Below are positions 1 to 5,551 of a DNA stretch of 7,353 bases, one piece after another (positions within the stretch are counted from its first letter, which is position 1; each line of letters opens with the position of its first letter). A program made the position numbers and the translations under genes. This stretch comes from Bacteroidota bacterium (GTDB taxonomy: Bacteria; Bacteroidota; Ignavibacteria; UBA10030). The notes under the pieces are model-generated. The model saw nothing but the letters and a program-made list of their open reading frames with translations, was not told where the DNA came from and did not search any database. Location of the stretch: NCBI GenBank assembly GCA_003453835.1, contig DMMN01000213.1:5294-12646 (forward strand), given 5' to 3'.

Positions 1-342
1 TGCATTGGAGATCAGAAGGGTATTGACACCCAGAAACTTCATCACCCGTACGGGGAGGGTGATCTGCTTCATCGTGTACCCTTCGTAGTAGTGAAATCTC
101 CCCTGCATCGCAACGATGCTCTTCCCAGCCAGAGTTCCGAAGATGAGCTTGCCGTGATGCGATTCGACCGTCGAGATGGGGAAATGAGGAATCTGCTCGT
201 AGTCGATCTCAATCTCTTTTTCGATTTCCCTGACGAGCCCGCCAAGCCCCGTCCCAAGGATGATTCCAATCTTCGGCGCCGAAGCCGTCTTCATCCGGAT
301 CGATTGCACCGCTTCATCTATCTGCCGTCGAAGTTCTGACAT
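1..342 (-). CDS. punA: Purine nucleoside phosphorylase, trimeric class (3' part outside window)
   Basis: This cytoplasmic purine-salvage enzyme cleaves (deoxy)inosine and guanosine with phosphate to give free base and (deoxy)ribose-1-phosphate. Only the first 114 residues are present; the gene continues past the left edge. Visible family motifs are ILGTGLG (residues 28-34, phosphate-binding glycine loop), the HHG near 62-64, GRFHYYEGY (81-89, phosphate and ribose contacts) and LGV..LLISNA (104-114), where the Asn of the base-binding region begins. These fit the trimeric PNP (PunA/human PNP) class rather than hexameric DeoD. The ATG at 342 is preceded by AAGGG at short spacing, and residue spacing from the start to the glycine loop is normal for the family. 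It lies 79 bases downstream of divIVA on the same strand, so it is probably the last or a late gene of the yggS-divIVA transcript; no convincing terminator was seen in that gap. The symbol is a family-level assignment. Confidence 0.93.
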   Translation of the reverse strand, partial: MSELRRQIDEAVQSIRMKTASAPKIGIILGTGLGGLVREIEKEIEIDYEQIPHFPISTVESHHGKLIFGTLAGKSIVAMQGRFHYYEGYTMKQITLPVRVMKFLGVNTLLISNA

Positions 343-421
343 TTTCCCTTGCCGTGTTCTACCCGTTTCGTCCTTCGTGTTCCTGGAGAGCTTGCGACAC
401 CCCGGACCATCACCATTCAAG

Positions 422-952
422 CTAAAGCTTCTTCAGAATCTCATCGATTTCCAGGTGCTGCTTTCCGGTTCCCTTCGATGAATCCTGTCTTGAGCCGTCC
501 TCCTCATCAATTTCGAGGGCTTTGATGAGGTCTATTTCCGAGGCCAGCAAGACTTTGAGCCGGCTGAGGATGCTTTCTTTGCGCGCCTTGAGGTTTGAGA
601 TCTCCTCTTTCATGCGGGAGAAGTCCATTCTCGCCTTGTCCACGATCTGAGAAGCTTTTAGTTCGGCTTCTTGAACGATCAGCTCGGCCTCTTTCTTGGA
701 GTTCTCGATTTCTTTCCCGCTCGTCTCCTGCGCCTGCAACAGAGTCTGCTGCAACGTCTTTTCCATGTTCTTGTAATCCTTGAGCTGGGTCTCAAGCTCC
801 AGGATTCGGTCCTTCAATTCTCTATTCTTTGTGAGGACATCTTCCAGCTCGTGAGAGAGCATGTCCAGGAAGGTGTCGACCTCCACCGGGTCATAGCCCC
901 GCATGACCTTCTTGAACTGTTGCCGCTTAATTTCCAAGGGTGTTATTTTCAT
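422..952 (-). CDS. divIVA: DivIVA-family coiled-coil protein
   Basis: This is a 176-residue protein of the DivIVA family, which binds curved membrane at poles and septa and recruits division or cell-wall partners. The N-terminal domain (about 1-35) has the family core, with [13 protein letters not shown] at 18-30; the tip residue before R18 is Met17 where Bacillus subtilis DivIVA has Phe17. The register matches B. subtilis DivIVA from residue 1 onward (e.g. [12 protein letters not shown] against KEAKLIVREAE). Residues about 30-145 are a long heptad-rich coiled coil, followed by an acidic, Ser/Gly-rich linker and a short end EIDEILKKL. Length is typical. The ATG at 952 follows a GGCGGAG Shine-Dalgarno-like sequence at short spacing. 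It begins 36 bases after the yggS stop, on the same strand, and is likely cotranscribed. Family assignment is firm; its cellular role in this organism is inferred. Confidence 0.92.
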   Translation of the reverse strand: MKITPLEIKRQQFKKVMRGYDPVEVDTFLDMLSHELEDVLTKNRELKDRILELETQLKDYKNMEKTLQQTLLQAQETSGKEIENSKKEAELIVQEAELKASQIVDKARMDFSRMKEEISNLKARKESILSRLKVLLASEIDLIKALEIDEEDGSRQDSSKGTGKQHLEIDEILKKL

Positions 953-988
953 TCTCTCCGCCTTTCAGAAAGTGAGAGATGATGAGAC

Positions 989-1681
989 TTAGTTCGCGAT
1001 GCGCTGTCCGAAAATCGCCGTCCCAACCCGCACAATTGTTGCTCCCTCTTCTATTCCCACTTCGAAGTCGTGACTCATTCCCATGGAGAGGTGTTTCATC
1101 GACAGACGGTCGATCCCTTCGTTTTCGATTCTCTTGCGAAGGTCTGCGAGCAGTCGGAACGACGATCGGGAGTCGTTCGAATCATCCGAGAAGGGTCCCA
1201 TCGTCATCAGGCCTTGCACGCTTACGTGACTCAGACGTGAGATCGTCTTCGCCAGCTCCACTGCTTCTTCCGGTAACACGCCGAACTTCGTCGCCTCGTC
1301 TGTGGTGTGAACTTCCATCAGAACATGTATCGCCCGACCAATCCTCTCCCCCCTCTTCTGGATTTCTTCGGCCACCCGTGCATTGTCTACGGAGTGTATC
1401 AGATGAACAAAGTCGGCAAGATACTTGACCTTGTTGCTCTGAAGGTGACCAATGAAATGCCATCGGATGCGGTCATCCAGAATCTCTTGCCGCTTATGGT
1501 TCAACTCCTGGACGTAACTCTCACCGACGTGGAAGAGTCCGGCAGAGACGGCTTCCCGCACAACCTCGGGCCTGAAACTCTTGGTGACCCCGACCAACAG
1601 GACGTCTTCGGGTTTTCGTCCGCTGCGTACACACGCTTCAAGAATGCGTTTTCTGACCGATCCAAGATTCTCAGCGACCAT
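989..1681 (-). CDS. yggS: YggS/PLPBP-family pyridoxal phosphate homeostasis protein
   Basis: This 230-residue protein is a single-domain alanine-racemase-like TIM barrel that binds pyridoxal 5'-phosphate but has no known catalytic activity; the family buffers PLP and affects amino-acid and vitamin B6 balance. Visible signatures are VGVTKS (31-35 region) with the PLP Schiff-base Lys34, HFIGHLQSNK (75-84), HSVD (96-99), the phosphate-site segment SMGMSHD (199-205) and RVGTAIFG (218-225). Length is normal (about 225-240). The ATG at 1681 gives the usual distance of about 33 residues to the lysine; no clear Shine-Dalgarno precedes it, and the nearby promoter candidate implies a very short leader. 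It heads the minus-strand cluster yggS-divIVA-punA. In Firmicutes and Actinobacteria the yggS homologue (ylmE) also lies in the division cluster near sepF and divIVA, so the adjacency is meaningful. Confidence 0.95.
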   Translation of the reverse strand: MVAENLGSVRKRILEACVRSGRKPEDVLLVGVTKSFRPEVVREAVSAGLFHVGESYVQELNHKRQEILDDRIRWHFIGHLQSNKVKYLADFVHLIHSVDNARVAEEIQKRGERIGRAIHVLMEVHTTDEATKFGVLPEEAVELAKTISRLSHVSVQGLMTMGPFSDDSNDSRSSFRLLADLRKRIENEGIDRLSMKHLSMGMSHDFEVGIEEGATIVRVGTAIFGQRIAN

Positions 1682-1702
1682 TCTGTCACTTTTAGGGATT
1701 TG

Positions 1703-1731
1703 AATATAGCCTATGATTGGCCGAAAATCAA
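1703..1731 (-). promoter_or_regulatory. Putative sigma70-type promoter for yggS-divIVA-punA
   Basis: Read on the minus strand, a TTGATT -35 box (1726-1731) is separated by exactly 17 bases from a TATATT -10 box (1703-1708). Transcription would start around 1695-1697, giving a leader of only about 15 bases before the yggS ATG at 1681. Position, spacing and box quality are good; the call remains inference because no expression data are available. A Bacteroidota-style TTTG/TAnnTTTG promoter does not fit with the right spacing. Confidence 0.5.
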
Positions 1732-1796
1732 TTCCAAAAAATTGGATCGGCTGTCGAACGCATCGACGGAGCCCGGAGATTCAGTTTGAACATTGC

Positions 1797-1825
1797 TTGA
1801 CTACAAATCCAAATTTTGCTTTATT
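1797..1825 (+). promoter_or_regulatory. Putative promoter for the TPR protein-aroE genes
   Basis: A TTGACT -35 box (1797-1802, one mismatch to consensus) is followed after 17 bases by TTTATT (1820-1825, four of six matches to TATAAT). The predicted start near 1832 leaves about 40 bases of leader before the chosen ATG at 1873. It is the best match in the divergent region on the plus strand, and it is AT-rich relative to its surroundings. The weak -10 box keeps confidence modest. Confidence 0.4.
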
Positions 1826-1854
1826 GATCACGAAAGAATTTGTGCACGCGTGGT

Positions 1855-1869
1855 GGGAGGAGCAAGGGA
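1855..1869 (+). promoter_or_regulatory. Ribosome binding site deciding the TPR protein start
   Basis: GGGAGG (1855-1860) and AAGGGA (1864-1869) lie 12 and 3 bases ahead of the ATG at 1873. This purine block falls inside the reading frame if the upstream TTG at 1840 were used, so the ATG at 1873 is the better start. GGGAGG is the stronger match to the anti-Shine-Dalgarno sequence but is slightly far; the two may act as one extended site. Confidence 0.55.
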
Positions 1870-1872
1870 CGT

Positions 1873-3288
1873 ATGCCTGGTTTTGAAAATCACAACGATG
1901 ATGAACACCGGCCTCGACGGAATGACCGTTCAGATGAGGATCTTCGCCGCTTTCGAGAGCAACTGAAGAACGGTGAGAAAGATATCAACAACACGGAGGC
2001 GCTCGAAGAGATCATTCAGTTCTACTTCGAGCACGAGCAGTTCGATGAGGCCCTCCACTTTGTAGACCGCCTCCTCTCGTTTGAACCATTCAGCAGCGAC
2101 GTTTGGGAGCGGCGGGGAATGATCCTCAACAATCTGTACCGCTACGAGGAGGCCCTGCTCAGCTACGACAAGGCGCTCAGCCTCAATCCCACCGATCCTG
2201 AAATCTTCGTCAATCGCGGAATCACGCTCGACAATCTCAATAAGGTTGATGAAGCTCTCCTCTCGTTCAATGAAGCTCTTGACCTTGATTCCACCTATGA
2301 AGAGGCCCTCTTTCACAAAGGGGTCACTCTCGAGAAGCAGGAGAAATTCAGAGAAGCTGTGGGGATCTTCAGACTGATTCTGGACGGGAATCCGGACCAT
2401 CCCGAGGCGTGGTACGAGCTTGGATATTGCTACGACTTCCTGGAAAAACTGGACGACTCCGTCAAGTGCTACGATGAGCATTTGAATCGAGATCCCTTCA
2501 ACTACAATGCCTGGTACAATCGAGGGATTGTCCTCAATCGATTGGGACAATACTCAAAGTCGATCGAGAGCTATGAGATGGCGTTGGCGATCAAGGAGGA
2601 TTTCCCATCTGCTTGGTACAACAAGGGGAATGCGTACGCTAATCTCGGCCGATTGTACGATGGCATCGACTGTTTCAAGCAGACGCTCAAATACGAGCCC
2701 GGCGATGTTCCCGCGTGGCACAATCTTGGGAACGCCTACGAAGAACTCGGCCTCTTCAGGGAGGCGATCACGTCGTTTTCCAACGCCATCAAGTACGACG
2801 ATCAACATTATGAATCGTATTTCGGCCGAGGCTGCTGCTTTGACGCCCTCGAACAGCCGAAGAAGGCACTCCTCGATTACAGGAAAGCCATTTCCATTCA
2901 TTCCGACTACGCCGAGCTCTGGTACGCGCGAGCGGACGCCGAGTATAATTTGGGGAGAATCGAGGAGAGCCTCGACAGCTATCGAATGGTCCTCTCGCTC
3001 GATCCTCGAAACGCCGAAGCGTGGTTCGATTTCGGGGACACGCTTTACGAGACTGGCGAGGTGAAGGACGCACTGGATGCGCTCCAGCAGTGTCTCGCAC
3101 TGGCTCCGAGGTTTGGTCCGGCCCACTATACCCGGGCGAAGATTCACATCCTTTTGCATGACTATCAGGAAGCTCTCGAATCGCTCCAGGTGGCGTTCGA
3201 AGTCGAGCCCGAGTTCAGAAAACAGTTCAGGAAAGAATACGTCGCACTGAAGTCGCACCGCGATTTTGCCCGCCTCTTTAAGAAATAA
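1873..3288 (+). CDS. Tetratricopeptide repeat protein (12 TPRs)
   Basis: This 471-residue protein is nearly all TPR superhelix, a scaffold for protein-protein binding; its partner is unknown. After a charged, hydrophilic N-terminus (about 1-41, rich in Asp, Arg and Asn) comes one divergent repeat (about 42-75) and then eleven repeats starting at residues 76, 110, 144, 178, 212, 246, 280, 314, 348, 382 and 416, each exactly 34 residues, with typical AWYNxG...G..xEAI..Y..AL...P positions. A 22-residue capping helix (450-471) ends the protein. No signal peptide or membrane segment is visible, so it should be cytoplasmic. No catalytic domain is attached. The ATG is chosen over an in-frame TTG 33 bases upstream because of the purine-rich ribosome site between them. 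aroE follows 14 bases after the TAA, suggesting cotranscription, but this does not reveal a function. Confidence 0.93.
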   Translation: MPGFENHNDDEHRPRRNDRSDEDLRRFREQLKNGEKDINNTEALEEIIQFYFEHEQFDEALHFVDRLLSFEPFSSDVWERRGMILNNLYRYEEALLSYDKALSLNPTDPEIFVNRGITLDNLNKVDEALLSFNEALDLDSTYEEALFHKGVTLEKQEKFREAVGIFRLILDGNPDHPEAWYELGYCYDFLEKLDDSVKCYDEHLNRDPFNYNAWYNRGIVLNRLGQYSKSIESYEMALAIKEDFPSAWYNKGNAYANLGRLYDGIDCFKQTLKYEPGDVPAWHNLGNAYEELGLFREAITSFSNAIKYDDQHYESYFGRGCCFDALEQPKKALLDYRKAISIHSDYAELWYARADAEYNLGRIEESLDSYRMVLSLDPRNAEAWFDFGDTLYETGEVKDALDALQQCLALAPRFGPAHYTRAKIHILLHDYQEALESLQVAFEVEPEFRKQFRKEYVALKSHRDFARLFKK

Positions 3289-3302
3289 GTCTTCCCTCCT
3301 CA

Positions 3303-4172
3303 ATGAAATCGTACGGAGTCATCGGACATCCCATCGCCCACTCTCTCTCCCCGTTGATGCACAATGCGGCATTCAAGGTGCTTGGACTGGAAGCGACGTA
3401 TGGGGCGTTCGATGTTGAGCCTGCATCGTTGAGGAGGTCGCTTGAAGTCTTCAAGTCGAAGGGATTTGCCGGACTCAATATTACGATTCCGCTCAAGGAG
3501 GATATGCTTGCGTTGGCGGAAGAGGTGACGGAAGAAGCAAGAGCGATCGGGGCGGTCAACACTGTTCTCTTCAGAGATGGAAAGGTGTTCGGCTTCAACA
3601 CGGACGCTTTCGGCATCTCAAAATCTCTTGAAGAATTCAGGGGTGAACTGGCAGCAAGAAACATGCTCGTTCTCGGAGCAGGCGGTTCGGCAAGGGCCGT
3701 CGTCTATACCCTGCTGAATGACTTTTCCCCAAACGAACTGATCGTGGCAAGCCGGACGGTGAAACGGGCGGACGAGCTTGCATCGAGATTCGTCCCATCC
3801 GAAGCATCAAAGATCAGAACGCTCGATCTCCAAGATCCTGCATTCGCGGATACTTTCAAGAGTTGTACATTGATCGTGAACTGCACGCCGGTTGGCATGT
3901 CGCCCAATGTGGAAGCTTCTCCGTTGGGTGACCCGGCCCTCATCCATTCGAAGCAAATTGTCATGGATTTGATTTACACGCCGTTGAAGACGACCCTGCT
4001 CGCGGCTGCGGACAAGGTGGGTGCGAGAACGATCAGCGGTGTTGAGATGTTGCTTCAGCAGGGGGCGCGATCATTCGAAATCTGGACGGAGAGGCAGATG
4101 CCGGTGGACCAGATTCGACCCGTTCTCCTCCGGGCGCTTGAAGATCGAGGCAAAGGAGACCCGAACTCCTGA
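3303..4172 (+). CDS. aroE: Shikimate dehydrogenase (NADP+)
   Basis: This enzyme reduces 3-dehydroshikimate to shikimate with NADPH, the fourth step of the chorismate pathway to aromatic amino acids, in the cytoplasm. The 289 residues are full length (family about 270-290). The substrate domain shows SLSP (14-17), NITIPLK (59-65, catalytic Lys65), GAVNT (83-87) and NTDAFG (99-104, catalytic Asp101). The Rossmann domain has GAGGSARA (125-132) and SRTVKR (150-155), the Arg residues of which suit the 2'-phosphate of NADP. Near the C-terminus, MLLQQGA places the substrate-contacting Gln at 253. The ATG at 3303 starts directly at the first beta strand (MKSYGVIG); the preceding bases are pyrimidine-rich with no Shine-Dalgarno, so translation may depend on coupling from the TPR gene, whose stop is 14 bases upstream. 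larE follows on the same strand. Confidence 0.97.
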   Translation: MKSYGVIGHPIAHSLSPLMHNAAFKVLGLEATYGAFDVEPASLRRSLEVFKSKGFAGLNITIPLKEDMLALAEEVTEEARAIGAVNTVLFRDGKVFGFNTDAFGISKSLEEFRGELAARNMLVLGAGGSARAVVYTLLNDFSPNELIVASRTVKRADELASRFVPSEASKIRTLDLQDPAFADTFKSCTLIVNCTPVGMSPNVEASPLGDPALIHSKQIVMDLIYTPLKTTLLAAADKVGARTISGVEMLLQQGARSFEIWTERQMPVDQIRPVLLRALEDRGKGDPNS

Positions 4173-4221
4173 CTTGCTCCGTTTCTTCATGGATAGATGC
4201 CAGACACTAAATCGAAACCTT

Positions 4222-5073
4222 ATGCTCCATCCTGATCTTCTCTCGAAGTACGATAAGCTGAAATCCATCCTTCGCGAGATGGAGAGTGTTGCGATCGGCT
4301 TTTCCGGCGGCATCGACAGCACGCTGTTGGTTCGTGTGGCAACCGAAGTTCTCGGAGACAACGCCCTTGCCGTCATTGGACGATCGGCGACGTACCCAAC
4401 CCGTGAGTTTGAGGAGGCCGTCCAGTTGGCGCGCTCGTTCGGATCGCGATATCGCGTGGTCAACACCGAAGAGACGGACAATCTCAAGTTTCGCGAGAAT
4501 CCGCCCGACCGATGTTATTTCTGTAAGAGCGAGCTGTTCGGCAAGCTCAACGTCTTAGCCGACGAAGAAGGCGTGCGCTGGGTCGCCGACGGGACAATCA
4601 CGGACGACCTGGGCGACTTCCGTCCGGGCATGAGAGCGAAATCCGAACAACGGGTGCGCTCGCCCCTGCTTGAAGCAGGACTCTCAAAGGACGATGTCCG
4701 AACGATCGCAAGGGAGCTGGGAATCACCACGTGGGACAAGCCGTCCTTTGCCTGTCTCTCATCCCGCTTTCCTTATGGAACCGGCATTACGAAGGAGAAC
4801 CTTATGAAAATCGATGAAGCAGAATCGTTTATGCGTGACCTCGGCTTCCGCTTTTTCCGAGTCCGGCATCACGACGAAAGGACCGTGCGGCTTGAAATCG
4901 GCTCGCAGGAATTCCACCGCCTGTTTGACAACGGCCTTCGAGGGGAGATCGTCGAACAGTTCAAGAAGTTGGGATTCATCTATGTAACGCTCGACCTGCA
5001 GGGCTATCGTTCGGGCAGCATGAACGAAGTGCTTGCCGCCGACAGCAAAGAGGCCTATCTCAAAGGGACCTGA
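4222..5073 (+). CDS. larE: ATP-dependent sulfur insertase LarE (nickel-pincer cofactor synthesis)
   Basis: LarE adenylates a carboxylate of the pyridinium dicarboxylate nucleotide precursor and inserts sulfur, making the thiocarboxylates that hold nickel in the NPN cofactor of lactate racemase and related enzymes. The protein is 283 residues. The PP-loop ATP site is SGGIDS (28-33); further family motifs are CYFCKSEL (98-105), DGT (123-125), RSPL (146-149) and WDKPSFACLSSRFPYG (171-186). Cys98, Cys101 and Cys178 form the three-cysteine set that in Thermotoga-type LarE binds a [4Fe-4S] cluster, in contrast to the single sacrificial cysteine of Lactobacillus LarE. The start at 4222 gives the usual 27 residues to the PP-loop; an in-frame ATG at 4189 (11 residues longer) is possible, and neither has a Shine-Dalgarno. 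It lies 49 bases after aroE. No larB or larC is in the window. The closest confusable families are other PP-loop ATPases, but the CxxC plus ACLSSR combination is LarE-specific. Confidence 0.93.
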   Translation: MLHPDLLSKYDKLKSILREMESVAIGFSGGIDSTLLVRVATEVLGDNALAVIGRSATYPTREFEEAVQLARSFGSRYRVVNTEETDNLKFRENPPDRCYFCKSELFGKLNVLADEEGVRWVADGTITDDLGDFRPGMRAKSEQRVRSPLLEAGLSKDDVRTIARELGITTWDKPSFACLSSRFPYGTGITKENLMKIDEAESFMRDLGFRFFRVRHHDERTVRLEIGSQEFHRLFDNGLRGEIVEQFKKLGFIYVTLDLQGYRSGSMNEVLAADSKEAYLKGT

Positions 5074-5146
5074 TCCCCTTCTTCCCTCTTCTTCAGGGAC
5101 TTGCGCTCACCGCATCACTCGAAATCGATCTCGCTCATATTTCTCC

Positions 5147-5174
5147 TTGACAACATTCTCTTTTCTCTTATATT
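5147..5174 (+). promoter_or_regulatory. Sigma70-type promoter of the metal-efflux operon
   Basis: A perfect TTGACA -35 box (5147-5152) and a TATATT -10 box (5169-5174) are separated by 16 bases. Transcription would start near 5181, about 23 bases before the repressor ATG at 5204. The surrounding sequence (about 5130-5205) is clearly more AT-rich than the flanking genes. This is the strongest promoter match in the window, consistent with a repressed promoter that can be strongly induced. Confidence 0.65.
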
Positions 5175-5198
5175 AACGATTGAACAACTGCTCACTCA

Positions 5199-5208
5199 TT
5201 CATATGAA
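5199..5208. promoter_or_regulatory. Perfect 10-base palindrome over the repressor start codon, possible operator
   Basis: TTCATATGAA is a perfect inverted repeat covering the ATG at 5204 and lying about 20 bases downstream of the predicted transcription start. ArsR/SmtB repressors bind inverted repeats near their own promoter, often with TGAA/TTCA half-sites. A further TGAA occurs at 5181-5184, but the spacing to the TTCA (14 bases) does not match a classic 12-2-12 SmtB operator. It may be chance. Confidence 0.3.
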
Positions 5209-5545
5209 GCCGATCGCCGCCCACAACCACCAGACCGCCATTCGCTCCGCTCGCAGGGCAATGGCGGATTACGAAACGATCCTCGGATTGACGGAGACCT
5301 TCAAGGTTCTGAGTGATCCGACACGTCTCAAGATTGTCTTCGCCCTCACGCGCATTGAGCTTTGCGTCATCGATATCGCAGAGCTCCTGGATGTCACGGA
5401 GTCGGCCGTCTCCCACCAGCTTCGGCTCTTGAAAACCCTGCGGCTGGTGAAGCAGAGAAAAGAGGGAAAGATGGTCTACTATTCCCTGGATGACGAGCAC
5501 ATTGAGGATCTTATCCGCGTTGCCACGCGGCACATCTCTGAGTAA
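5204..5545 (+). CDS. ArsR/SmtB-family metal-sensing repressor, zinc type
   Basis: This 113-residue winged-helix dimer should repress its own operon until metal binds. The helix-turn-helix is in the middle (about 52-78, with DIAELLDVTESAVSHQLRLL), and the wing follows (RKEGKMVYYSL, 85-95). The C-terminal helix carries D97-x-H99-x10-H110-x2-E113, the exact alpha5 zinc-site pattern of SmtB, ZiaR and CzrA; E113 is the last residue. In the recognition-domain helix, ELCVID keeps Cys54 and Asp57, equal to the Cys61 and Asp64 of the SmtB alpha3N site, while the second cysteine of CadC (ELCVCD) is Ile56. The N-terminus has His7 and His9, possible extra ligands. Zn(II) sensing is therefore more likely than Cd/Pb or As sensing. 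The ATG at 5204 is preferred over a TTG at 5180, which overlaps the predicted transcription start. The pump gene starts 6 bases after the TAA. Confidence 0.93.
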   Translation: MKPIAAHNHQTAIRSARRAMADYETILGLTETFKVLSDPTRLKIVFALTRIELCVIDIAELLDVTESAVSHQLRLLKTLRLVKQRKEGKMVYYSLDDEHIEDLIRVATRHISE

Positions 5546-5551
5546 TCCGCT

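Noticed and set aside
1732..1746. Small inverted repeat TCCAA-4-TTGGA upstream of yggS
   Set aside because: Five-base arms in an AT-rich spot are expected by chance, and there is no sign of a terminator or operator role.
979..1789. Plus-strand open frames opposite yggS
   Set aside because: Low-complexity Arg/Ser-rich translations with no family resemblance; the minus strand encodes a complete YggS protein.
1930..3303. Two long minus-strand open frames (about 206 and 249 codons) opposite the TPR gene
   Set aside because: They mirror the codon bias of the TPR gene, show no recognisable motifs, and the plus-strand frame has twelve clear TPRs.
3489..3497. Leu before the catalytic Lys in the shikimate dehydrogenase NITIPLK motif, where His or Phe is common
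   Set aside because: This position varies in the family and all catalytic and cofactor residues are intact, so it gives no sign of altered function.
4021..4221. In-frame upstream extension of larE into aroE
   Set aside because: The extension would overlap aroE by 150 bases and adds basic, unconserved residues; LarE proteins start about 15-30 residues before the PP-loop, matching the ATG at 4222 (or 4189).
5062..5080. Possible terminator hairpin over the larE stop codon
   Set aside because: The stem has only seven positions with one A-C mismatch, a 5-base loop containing the stop codon, and is followed by mixed pyrimidines rather than a clear T run.
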